Assembly: GCA_029204225.1 (NCBI GenBank)
Contig: CM055100.1
Span: 46,698,073 to 46,762,072 of the forward strand
DNA: 64,000 nt
Direction: 5' to 3'
From: Diphasiastrum complanatum
Lineage: Eukaryota > Streptophyta > Lycopodiopsida > Lycopodiales > Lycopodiaceae
The notes beneath the pieces were generated by a model. It saw only the letters and a program-made list of their open reading frames with translations. It did not search any database and was not told where the DNA came from. Positions within the stretch are counted from its first letter, which is position 1, and every line of letters begins with the position of its first letter. A program made the position numbers and the translations under genes. Shown here piece after piece: positions 48,110 through 63,200 of this stretch.

Positions 48110-48480
48110 ATCGAGTTCCTCCCTTGGCAGCAGCAACAACAGAAGCACCCGCTACAGCAAAATTCTGATAACCCTGAGGATGATGATATTCTAAAGCCTG
48201 TGGCAGATAGCGAAGTAGAATAGTATTTGGCTCATAATGGTGAGTGCTCTGTTCAAAATGGGCCTTCTTATTTAGGGTTTGAAAGTTGTGGCATGGTTGG
48301 CCAAGAAATAGCGTAGCCTGTTTGTTTGGAAGCAGATGAACAGAACTTTTCTACAGGATAGCAAGATATGTATAAACAGAATGGTGAGCTGTTGGGAGTT
48401 CAAGAAGAAGCTAAAGGCGCAATGGAGGGGTATGCAGGTGAGGAAGATTGCGGAATAGAAGGGGGTTCGAGATTCCATTG
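48110..48480 (+). pseudogene. Unidentified Gln-rich coding remnant with three TAG
   Basis: One frame reads PWQQQQQKHPLQQNSDNPED (from about 48122), then DDILKPVADSEVE, TAG, YLAHNGECSVQNGPSYLGFE, later IA TAG PV, and TG TAG QD, to about 48470. Long agreement with an acidic/Gln-rich protein and only TAG stops suggest a decayed gene fragment. I do not recognise the family. Confidence 0.4.
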
Positions 48481-49750
48481 TGCTTGCAGCTCCATCATTG
48501 AATTTGAATGGTAGTCAGTGAGAGCCAGGGAAGTCAGAGACCATCGTTGAGCTAATTACACCTCTACTGAGCCAAACATTGCTTCCTTCCTTGAGACACG
48601 CATGAACGTAGTCCTAATACTCAATTTTGAGACAGATATCTGATCACTCTCGAGACAACTGTTGGGTGCATTCTCAAGAGTATCTGTGAGCACTATTTTT
48701 GCCTATAATCGCTGTGGTAGACCTAGGGTATAGATAAATCAATTTCCTACTAGAAACTAAGCACTGATTATTACATTTTGACTGCAGACCCTCCATTATT
48801 CCTCACACTATTTGTGCGATGATTCATGCTGGTTCTGAGTAGAAGCTCATAGATATTGTTATGTTGACTCTGAGCGCGGTACTCATTGAATTCACCTTAA
48901 TTGCTGATATGTGAGGAGTCTTCATTTCTATCAACTATTGTTCAACAAATTCCTGAGTGCTGCCTCTGAAGTACACTGAAAAAGTCTTAATGTTACCGAT
49001 AGGAAATAGCTTTGTGAGAGCAATCTGCTCTGAGCAAGTTCTAATAACAATGAGTGTTGTTTGAGCACATTTCCAGCATCGAACTAGATCAAATTCTAAA
49101 TTTGAGCTTGGTAAGGAGTGCTACTTGGGCGAGTCTCTAGAGTATTGCTTGAGTAATCTTTTACATTCTAATGGTTGTTGACTTATTGATCCAACGCTAG
49201 CCAATGTGTCAATGCCCATCACTGCTTTCTGATGGAATGTTTGTAGCTAAGGTTGTTGTTTTATGGGAAGGGTTATATTCCTGAGTGGTTGTAGAGCCAA
49301 AAGCCTTTACTAAATCAGTCAATCCCTTCTCAGGCAACGTTATCTCCGAAGCTCATCGTATTGGGCAATATAGGAAAGCCATCATCAATTGGGTTGTATG
49401 TGGGATTGAGGAACCAAAGGTCAAAGAACCTTCTTTTCCAATGAGTTTACAGTTGTTGGGCGCTAAAATTAGCTACTTAGGGTGTGGGAGTGCACATTAG
49501 CATGGCAGCAATCTGTGTTTCAAAGCTGGCAATCTTGACAACATTCTTGAGTAATGTAGCTGGATCCAATGGATGGAATTTCACAATATGTGTTCATTTA
49601 GTAGGTTTGATCCACAACAATGTTAAAATTTGTCCGAATAGTATGTGTTCATTTAGTAGGTTTGATCCACAATAGTGTTATAAATATGTTCAAATGATCT
49701 TATTATGAATCAATTGGAAACATACTTTGAAATCCTATTTTTGGATTGCA
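48481..49750. other. Unassigned DNA
   Basis: No gene or repeat recognised. A 71-codon frame at 49285-49500 (EAHRIGQYRKAIINWVVCGI) is not similar to anything I know. A direct repeat of gtgttcatttagtaggtttgatccacaa occurs at 49590 and 49648. Confidence 0.4.
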
Positions 49751-49751
49751 G

Positions 49752-53129
<3,378 letters not shown>

Positions 53130-55114
53130 CAATTTTTCGATAAAGGATCGACTCGGAAAAATCGTAATTTTTCAAAATTCAAAATCAGAATTTTTCAATA
53201 CCCAAAATCATATTTTTTTCCAATATGAGATTGACTCAAGAAAATTTATAATTTTCGATACCCAAATTCAAAAAAAATTTATACCCAAAATCAAAAAATT
53301 TCGATACGAGATCGACTCGAAAAAATTGAAATTTTTCGATACCCAAAATCAAAAATTTCGCTACCCAAAATCAAAAAATTTCGAAATTTGTAATTTTTCG
53401 ATACCCAAAATCAAAATTTTGTGTGTGTGTGTGTGTTAGCCATTCCCATTTATTTCTGCAGACTGTGTAAAAACATGAGTAAAACTATAGACATTGGATA
53501 GATGAATGGATGCAAATTCAAGATCGATTATTCGGATAAATCCAACATTTTGCATGTTTTCTTCTTTGAGACAATGACTATGGGTGAACCCATTCATTGC
53601 TTAAGACTAGATAAATACTTTTTGCTTCAAGGTATTTATCCACTCCTGCTTTGACCATCAATTAATAATGAGGATTTAATCTGTAACGTCTTTATCAAAT
53701 AGGTAGAGCTTCTAGCTTATGATCAATCCTATGTTACACGATTCCCATTATCAATAGAAACTCAAAACTACAAAGGCAATGTAAAAAATTGTCTGAGACA
53801 CTAAGTATTTCCATGATTCTTGTCTTGATTCAATCAACAAGTCGATTGTACAAATAGTTATCAATTTTGGCTTTATTTGCACAAAAATTTGCCATTCTTT
53901 CATTTGTCAAATGATTTTTTGTGTACAAGTTGACTAGATTAAATGTACCTTGAGATAATGCTTGAATGGTTTGAAACATTCAAGGCCCTAGTAAAATTTC
54001 CCCATGCATATTCTTGCACAAATTGTTTACCAGGTAGTCCTTGTATATAAGCAATCCAGCTTACATAATTGCATTTTTGCTGACGTTGTCACCTTATGCA
54101 TGCATAGGGATATGACGTGTGCAAGAAGACTTTGTATGGATGTTACGTGAATAGGAACATATTTTCAAAGGATGAATACAAAGCACAATATAATGTCATT
54201 GTGAAAGTTTGTTGATTGCTTGACTTTGTTTTAACTAATGTCATTCTTGTATACAATAATTTCTAGACATGGTTGCAGGCATTCTTTGGTCAAAGAGCAA
54301 ATAAACTATCTATGACAGCTAATCCCAACAACGATACATGATTTTTCCACATCAGGGGCTTTCTTTTCAGCAAGAAGAACTATGATTTTTGGCATCCTAC
54401 GGTGTAGGGTTTGATGCTTTGTCCATGACATGTTTTTTTCCCTTTTGTACCTCAATTAGAGTAGGATGGTGCATTTGATATCTTAGGTGACACCATCATA
54501 TAGAAGCGAAGAAAAAGAGGAACAAATTTAGTACGATTTTGCTATTTAGAATGTTTCTTGGGTAATATCACGATGACATCAACCTAACATTACATGTTGC
54601 ATGTAGGTGCACAAAATTCGTATAGAAAACAGGACTTGAAACAAAAAGCTTCATGTATTTGATACGGTGAATGTGATGAAATCTTTAGATTGCTGAGTTT
54701 CATGAGATGTAAATGACATCACAACTCTCCAAGGTCATCTCATGTATAAACTATAAAAATAAATTGTCTCTTAAAATGATTATTCTATTTTGTTATATTA
54801 GAGTGGTCAAAGTAATACTCTTGACTTCTTGATATTATTAACATGTTGGAGCTATAGTAATGCAAAAGATAAATGTGGAATTCGTTCTACTATGAAGAGA
54901 AATAAACTCACACTTCAAATACTTCATTAAACAAGAAAATCATTGCCATTGAAAAGATCTCTCCTTTCCAAGTGCACTTACAATTTCTTGAGAAAGGCTT
55001 AGGTTTACCACCGAAGCATGGCATGAGAAAGCTCAAAAGCAATGCTCTAAACAAGTTATGGAGTTCAAAAGGCCATGACAATCTAAACGATGATAAGCAT
55101 CAATAGAGAGAGTA
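53130..55114. other. 3' flank of methyltransferase copy D
   Basis: Starts with ttcgatacccaaaatc-type repeats (53130-53410) and (GT)n (53420-53436), then the same ~1.7 kb as 30-1722. No gene. Confidence 0.7.
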
Positions 55115-57189
55115 TCAAGAAGATGGTTTTACTGCCTTGAATACAAAATACTCGACAAGTCCTTGTTCATAGGCCTTCATAAGGGCAGGTAAAGCCATGG
55201 AAAATGCTTTGACTCCAACTGCAAGCACATCATGATATGTTTTTTCAAATAGAGAGTATAGACCAACTCGAATAAAAGGCACTTCTAGAGTCATCTTTAA
55301 ATTATAACCAAATGCGGAATAATTAAAGAATGATTAGTGCATTACCAATAGAGAGATCTGAATTCTTGTAGAAGTGAATCCATATCGGCACTCCTGGAGT
55401 TACATACTTCGTCCAATTATCACTTTGAATAGCCTACAAGCGTAGGCACAGTATCATGAGTAGATTATCATATATAATTGAACCAACATAATAGAACTGA
55501 TCGTATAAATTGGAACAGACTTGACAACATGTTCAGTACATCAAATTTGCAATGAGCTAGTAATTACCTCCAATCCATTCTCTTCTGCCAATCTGAGATA
55601 TAGGGATGGCTGTGACCACGAAGCAACAGCAAGGTCATCGGAAAAAATGTTTTCCAAGACTTCCTGAGAAGAAAAAAAATGGCATTGGAAAATAGTTTCC
55701 TAGGACTTCTTGGGAAGAAGAAAATGACTTTGAGCTCCTTCAATCACAAAATCAGTCATAGTTGACCTTGAGCGCAATAAATAAGCATGTGACAGAGATT
55801 ATTACCTTCTCACTTTCACTCAGAGATTTTTCATGAGGTAAGAGTTCACGATTGCACATTGTTGTCAACACAATTTTACCTCCAGGCGCAGTCACACGAG
55901 CAAGTTCCTTCATGAGCTACATGAAAACAGTCCTATGCCTGAAGGTGCTCAAACTGCATTTCACTCTACTCAATAATTTACTTAGCTCATTAGTTCGCTG
56001 CTCTACACATTGAGTTGCTGTTATTGGGAACCCTAGATTGCATAAGGCCGGAAGATCTGATTTACTTGATGTTTATACCTGCTCCCGCTCTAATATATGA
56101 TCGGCGCACTCCAAACAACACACAAGATCGTACTCATTATTTGGGAAGGGAAGTGTACGTGCATCTGCATACAAAAAGCTCACCTGCACGGTTCAGATTT
56201 AATTAGATGCATAGGATATTCTCTTTTGCGGTGTGCATGAAAACATAAATAGACAAGAATGGTCGTCCGGTCTAAATGAATTAACTAGCTATAGCCATAA
56301 TGGAACTAACATTTCCTCAACAACGTTAAAAACGTCTCTACTCTCCATCATAGCCATCATTGTGTCTATATCCTTGGCTTTCCCTCACTTAAGGGTCTCT
56401 CTCTCTCTCTCTCTCATATTAAGGATTTTATCCATGACTTCTTTTTGTATTTTACTTCCATTTGAGAAAATCAGCTCCTATAACTAAATATCGAGCTAGG
56501 TCACACACGCACACACATACTTACGCATGCAAGCAACTTGCTTGCTATCTCACAACGAGACTACCTTATCTGACAGGTTTTGAGAAGCTGTTAGCTTGGT
56601 AGCAATTTCCACCTCAACCTTGGCCAAGCTGATGCCTTGAACGGTTGCGTGTGGAAATTTTTTGCCGAAGTAGCGGGATGCTGCACCAAGGCCCATTCCA
56701 ACATCTAAAATTCTCTGCGGCCCATGACCACCACCATCTGCTGCAGGACCACCTACCAAACTAAATAACAAATTTCGTCTCCAAATTGTACCTTGCAGAT
56801 ATTCTATAAATTGATTCATGAAAGCGTTAAGTTAAAGAATGCAAGTAAAGTTTTGCCAACATCATACGCAGCTGGGACGTATTCCGAACTGAGCTTTCTG
56901 AATGCCCATTTAAAGAACGTTGCGTATCAGAAACATATTACTATATGCTATGGACTGGAAAAGCAGGAGAGCGCTTATACGATGATGTTACTGTTTCCTG
57001 AAGAAACGATCAGCAGATTAAGAGCATTAATCTGCTAAAAACAAGGAACAGTACCAGGAATATTGGCCCATAGAAGCAGCTTATCGATTAATCTCACAGC
57101 TGCCTCTCGAGCAAGGGTAAATGAGTCTTCATTGAGAGTACCATTGCCGTCTAGTTGCAGATGATTCTCGTAATACCCATGATGGCAGT
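55115..57189 (-). pseudogene. Methyltransferase copy D, exon 1 truncated
   Basis: Exons 2-7 are complete and open: 56565-56752, 56079-56183, 55806-55916, 55568-55663, 55346-55433 and 55115-55284. Exon 1 survives from 57055 to about 57189; upstream of CHHGYYENH the sequence switches to the unassigned DNA of 27478, so the ATG and about 35 residues are lost. The core methyltransferase fold is otherwise intact, so a product from another start cannot be excluded, but I saw no clear replacement ATG in frame. Confidence 0.8.
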
Positions 57190-58179
57190 CGGAGAACAGG
57201 CCACCAGGCTTAACGCGAATCGCGATGTATCTTGACTCTTGAGGCTTGTCAACAGCTCACGCCTCACGAGCCTGACGCGATGTATCTTGAGCCTCAGCAT
57301 CGTTGGATTTAGGAAGTGCAATGGATGTTCTCCCTGAAGGGCGGGGCTTGCACCATGAGTTGCATGTTCTGGGTGCACAAGTGAGGGGCTAGGTGTAGCG
57401 CAGGCATCCCAAAGGGAGATGGAACCACGAAAATTTGAAATATACAAAAAAAATATTAAAAATAGTACTACTATTGATATCATGCCAAAAATCCACAAAA
57501 TCTTTTAAACCTGGGTATCAATATGAATAATACAATAGTTAATATTAAGTGTCCGGTTCTAGACCCTGGTATTAGAAATTCATATACCAGTCGGATCAGT
57601 TTTTTGATACCATATTCATACCGATTATTGATACCAGCCGCGACCCTATATACTCGCCCACCAACACTGCTCAGTACTTGGAATACATAAGGAGGGCATT
57701 GCATGTGCACCTCCAATCAATCCAATGAGAGCATGCAGATCGCTTTCTAAGTAGCCTCGTCCTGATGCAGAGTGCTACTGTGGCCGCTATGCTAGGTTGG
57801 CTTGAATATCCAGTGCTCTGTCTGCATCGTGTGAAGGCCTCCATAATTTTTACATAAAACTCCGTAAAGTAAAAAATCAGTTTAATGTCGCATGTCTTGC
57901 ATGTCTGAGGGACATTAATCAAGAAACATTAAGAATCGAACAGTGAATCAAATTTTCGATTTCGATTGCTTAATAACTGACTGTGATTTTTTATGAATTT
58001 TTAAAAAACGTAAAATAAATAAAAAATCCAAAAGTGTGAAAACTCAAAATTTTTAGTTTTTTCCAGTTTCTTGTAATGTCTATGAAATTGACTAAAAATA
58101 GTGATTTGACCATACTGGAGTCAATTTCAGTTAGTTTTTGGCCAACAATATATGAGTTAATCAGATATTAACTAAATTT
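57190..58179. other. Unassigned region, copy of 27481-28474
   Basis: Near-identical to the DNA between copy C and gypsy-2a, including the short LARD-X LTR end after gaggggctagg at about 57395. No gene. Confidence 0.5.
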
Positions 58180-60232
58180 AGTGAAATCCAAGATAGATAT
58201 ATCGAGAGGGCCAAAAAAACTTCAAATCAAGCTGCAAATCTAGGTGAGCCATCTTATATGGTGATTTGTCAGCAGTTGAGTACGGAACTCAATGATATGA
58301 ATAATCCTAATCATATGAGAGATCAACAAATAAAAGTTCTTTTGAATCAAGTCAAATTGATGTCTTCACCCAATCTCAGTTTTCAACCAGAGGTTTATGC
58401 GAGCTAGAAGAAGTGTAGTAGTTACTTCAATCTGCACGGTGTTCCTGATGAGAAGAAAATTGAAAGTGTCGTGATATTCTTACGCGGCAAAGCGTCATCG
58501 TGGTGGCGAGATTTACCGGTGAAGCCAACTACTTGGGATGCATTTGCTGAAGTTTTTAAAAAAGCTTTCGTAGTTGTTGATGACGTGGACTACTACCTAA
58601 AGTTCGTGAACTGCAAGATGGGTACAAAGAGTTTAGACTCTTATATCTAGGAATTCATGGACCTATGGAATAGGGTTCCATCATTCGATGTGAAGTTGGC
58701 ATTATGGCAGTTTGTCCTAGGTTTGCCAACCGACTATCAGAACGAATGCAGGTGAAATGTGTTCAAAGCCTCAAGGATGCATTTTGGATTGCGAAAGCAT
58801 ATGATTCCACAGTGGTGGCGTCTAGGAAGCAATTTGCGCTAATTCCACCCCACTTTGAAAACCAAGAAGAATAAGAAGCGCGGTCCAGACCAAGCAAAAT
58901 ACTTTGACGAATTAGATCAAGCAGCATCGGAACCCAGGAAGCCGAAGAGAAAGAGATTCAAGAAATCTTTGTCCCAGAAAAAGGCATATGTTTATGTTTT
59001 GTCTGTAAGAAGCTTGGACATATGATAAAATTTTGTCCAGAAAGGAAGAAAGGGTCTACTCACATGATTGAAATCCCAGGAGGCAATGGTAAGACTTTGG
59101 AAATTAACTTGACTGATTGTGAGTGTGAATGTTTTTTTAGTACTACTTCTTTTTTGCCTAATGAACTTTTCCGTTTAATTGGCACAGTTTTAGATCAAAA
59201 ATTGAGTATTTTATTGAACAGTGGTTCAACTCATAGTTTTATTAATTCTCGTCTTGTGCAGAAACTCAGCTTGGAAACTGAAGCCAACAATCATAGATAT
59301 AAAGTTTATCTAGCTTCAGGAGCTGAGTTGGAGACTTGGAATGTAAAAGTCCCGAAGCTCCGAGTTTTGATAGAAGGACACACAGAATTAGTTAATTTTC
59401 ATGTTTTAGACCCAGCTCATACTGATTTAATCTTAGGTTACGAATGGTTATTTAGTAAATCACCTTCTCTGTTAATTAATTTTGAGAAGCATGTTCTCAC
59501 TTTCAAGGAGGGTGATAAGGTAGTTACATTATTTGGCAGTAATTTTGTACATCTGTTGGATCAGAGTTCTACAATTAATAAAATGGAAGCATTGGATTAT
59601 TCCGAGTATGAAGTTTTTTCAATATTTGCTATTCTAGTTGTGGATGTTCCTGAAATGAATCTAAATGGTTGTGAATTCTCAGCAATTCTTAACTCAGTAA
59701 ATTTAGATCATGAACAAGCAGTGAAAGAACAAATAAGAACAGGGTGGAGCACGGTATTTCACCAAGATAGATCTCAGAATAGGGTACCATCAAATAAGGA
59801 TTAAGTCAGAAGATGTCCAAAAGACAGGATTTTGTTCTAGATTTGGTCATTTTGAATTTCTAGTGTTGCCATTTGGATTAACGAATGCTCCAGCAACGTT
59901 CCAAAAAATGATGAATGATTTATTTCGTCCATATTTGGGGAAGTTTGTGGTTCTATTCTTAGACGACATTCTCGTTTACAGTAAATCCTTGGTGGAACAC
60001 GTAGAACACTTATAAGTCATTTTGATGAAGTTCTGTTGGGAGTTACTCTAAGCTAAAGAGTCCAAGTGTGAATTCTTTAAGCAAGAGTTGCTTTATCTTG
60101 GTCATAAAATCATAGTAAATGGGATCAAGATTGAGGAGGATAAAATCAAGATTGTAATTGAGTGGCCAATTTTGGAAACTGTGAGGAAGGTAAAGTCTTT
60201 TTTAGGTTTTACACTTTTCTTCAAGAGATTTA
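58180..60232 (+). mobile_element. gypsy-2c, 5' half, cut by copia
   Basis: Matches 28475-30525: gag remnant with the same stops, zinc knuckle (58996-59037), protease with NSGS, RT with FLDDILVY near 59990. A 7-bp net deletion near 58988 shifts the frame just before the zinc knuckle. It ends at ttcaagagattta where the copia LTR begins. Confidence 0.82.
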
Positions 60233-63200
60233 TGTGAAAAATACAGATCCTAAGTGGATCTAAACTCCAAGATCATTGGCTTGAATGCTTGCACTCCAAA
60301 CTACATAAGCTAGGAATTGGCAACACATTCTATGCTACCTAGAATGCAAAGAACTTGATCAAAAAGCATTTATCACAAATGGAAACTTCCATAAACATCA
60401 AGTGCGGCCCAAAATAGCATTATACAGTCCATAATACATCAGCCTACCACTTTTGGAAAGCACCTAAGATCATACACAATAGCTTGAAGACAATACACAC
60501 AACAATGCTCTCAATGGAGGAAGAAACAATGACAATGATCTATTGATCTCAATGAAGCATACAAAAGGTTTCTCCAACCTGTTCTCCACGAATTTCAGCC
60601 TAATATAGGTGAGAGAGATGACTCTCTCTCCTCTCTCTAGAACTTAGGACCCAATTTTAGGACACCAGTAACCTAAAATAGCCAATTTTGGCCTATATGT
60701 CCAAATAACATGATTTTAGTGTCATTTAGAAGGTCCCGAAGTTTGAGACTTCTTCAACATGAAATATATACTAGAATAAAAGTATCTAGGTCTCTTTCAC
60801 ACGTGTGAAAGGTTAGATCCAAAACTATGTACAAAAATTGCCAATTTAGGCCTCAAACTAGCTAGGAAATGTTGACAATTTTCACACTCCCTCTTCAACT
60901 TAACTTGCTAGTTTTACAACACTACTTTGCTCCAACCTAAGAATGATCTCCATCATGATGATAGATCTCTTTTCAAGTGTTCTAATATGTACAATATGAA
61001 GTACAACATAATTGATATAGATAATAGTGCCCATATAGGATGCTTCACTATTTCTTACATCAATCCTACATAGAATGGTGAACAAGATACATGTAAAAGA
61101 ACATAGAATAACAATGAAAGGATTCCTCCATGTATCCACCTTTGAGTTCTCTGTAAAACAGCAGCAAACAAGTTGTAAGTGAAAGTAACCAACAGGTGTT
61201 TGCATGCCTCGTCCACATTCCACTATGCCCATAGTGAATGCACCATGTATCTCCATGAATGAACCTCCATCACCACCTTGCCTTTGTAGATCTCCAATCC
61301 ACGAAAGCCCTTGAGTGAATGAATGCCAAAATGATGTGTTCTCTGTTCCATTTGAATGAGCAAAACCTGAACTTGAAATACTTGAAGTATCTCCACAAGA
61401 TTTGCATATAACGCTTGATCCTACATTGTCAACAATTTGCCAATTTGCCAACACTAGGATGCTAGATCTTGAACTTTGCTCAAAAGTAAACATATTGACC
61501 ACTTCCATATCTTTTGAGATTTGAATGAATGCATGTACTTGATCATAAAAACCAGCAATGATAACTATTCCATCTCCAAGATCCAAAAGATGCAAAACTG
61601 TGGAACTAGTTTCATTTAATTTTGACAATTCCAACACATTGACATGACAATGTTCATACATGAGATTAAACAAGTAAGGTAGAGTAAAAGGACACTTCCT
61701 TGCTGCTCCAAGAACCTTACTTGAACCTTCAAGGACCTGTAAAAACAGATCCAAGATGCTTTGCCCATGTGGCTCTCCTTTCATGCTTTTGACTAGCTTC
61801 CAATTGCTACTTGCCTCTTGGTGTTGATGAAGCAATTCAAGATCAACATCTTGATCTTCCAATAAAACATCAAGGACTTTGCATTTATAAATATCTTCAG
61901 ATCTGAACCTCTGAAGATACTCCCTCTCAAACACATGATTAACATCCCACAAGATCTCATCATTGCTTGATTTCAACCTTTCACTATAGTTAGTGAAAAC
62001 AATGTCACCATCATAAACCAAAAGATAGATTTCTACACTTCTATCCAACATGAAGTAGAGTAGATGAAGTTGAGTATCAAACCTAATAAAACCAGTCCAT
62101 TTGAGCTCAAACCAAACCTCAACGAGATCTTCCTTGCCTTGAAGAAATTGCCACTTGAGTTGCTCCATGTAAATATCTTCTTCAAGATCACCATTCAAGA
62201 AGGCATTAGTAACATCCATTTGCCACATATTCCAATCATAAAGAGTTGCAAGAGAGATTAGGATTCGAATAGTTACCATCTTTGCCACGGGTGCAAAGGT
62301 CTCATCATAGTCAATACCATATTCTTGAGCATACCCCTTTGCCACCAACCTTGCCTTGTACTTGTTGATTGATCCATCTTGATTTGTCTTGATCTTGAAG
62401 ATCCACTTACAACCAATTGCCTTCTTGTCCTTTGGAAGCTTTACCAACCTCCATGTGTTGCTTTTGATGAGTGCTTGATGCTCATGATCCATGGCTTGGA
62501 TCCATTCCTTCTTTTGAATTGCTTCACCTACACAAGTTGGTTCATCAAAAGAGGTAAGAAAAGCAAAGTTAGAGTTGTCCACCACTTGCTTTCCTTTTTC
62601 ATCATAGGTTAGCCTTGATGGCTTAGCCCTTTGCCTTTGAGTCTTCCTTGAAGTTTGCTTTGGAGTGGCATCTCCATCTTCATCCAAGACATGTTGCACA
62701 TCATGATGATTAGTAGGCACATCAACATCAACATCAACAACATTGGAAACATTCTCTTCATGAAAGATGACATCCCTACTTATGACAACTTTCTTTGTAG
62801 AAGGAATGTACACTTTGTAAGCCTTGCTTACTTCACTATAGCCAACAAACACACCCTTCTTTGATGAAGGATCTTCTTTAGTTCTATCATCAAGTGTGAT
62901 ATTGACAAAACATGTACATCCAAAGATCCTACAATGCTTGACACTCGGCCTTCTACCATAAAGAACCTCATGAGGAGTTTTACCATCCAAGGAAGCACTT
63001 GTCCATCTATTACATAGATAGTTAGCACATGCTAAAGCTTCCCCCCAAAAAGACTTAGCAAGATTAGCATGTAGTCTCATTGCCTTGGCACATTCACAAA
63101 GGGTTCTATTCTTCCTCTCGGCCACTCCATTCTGTTGTGGAGTCCTAGGACTAGACATCTCCCTCTTAATCCCATGTGCTATACAAAAGTCTTTGAACCT

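Noticed and set aside
61081-61160. Membrane-like stretch in the copia tail as a retroviral env domain
   Set aside because: Plant env-like ORFs normally follow a complete pol in a separate frame; here the stretch is fused after a damaged RT and I recognise no env features, so only a hydrophobic segment is reported.
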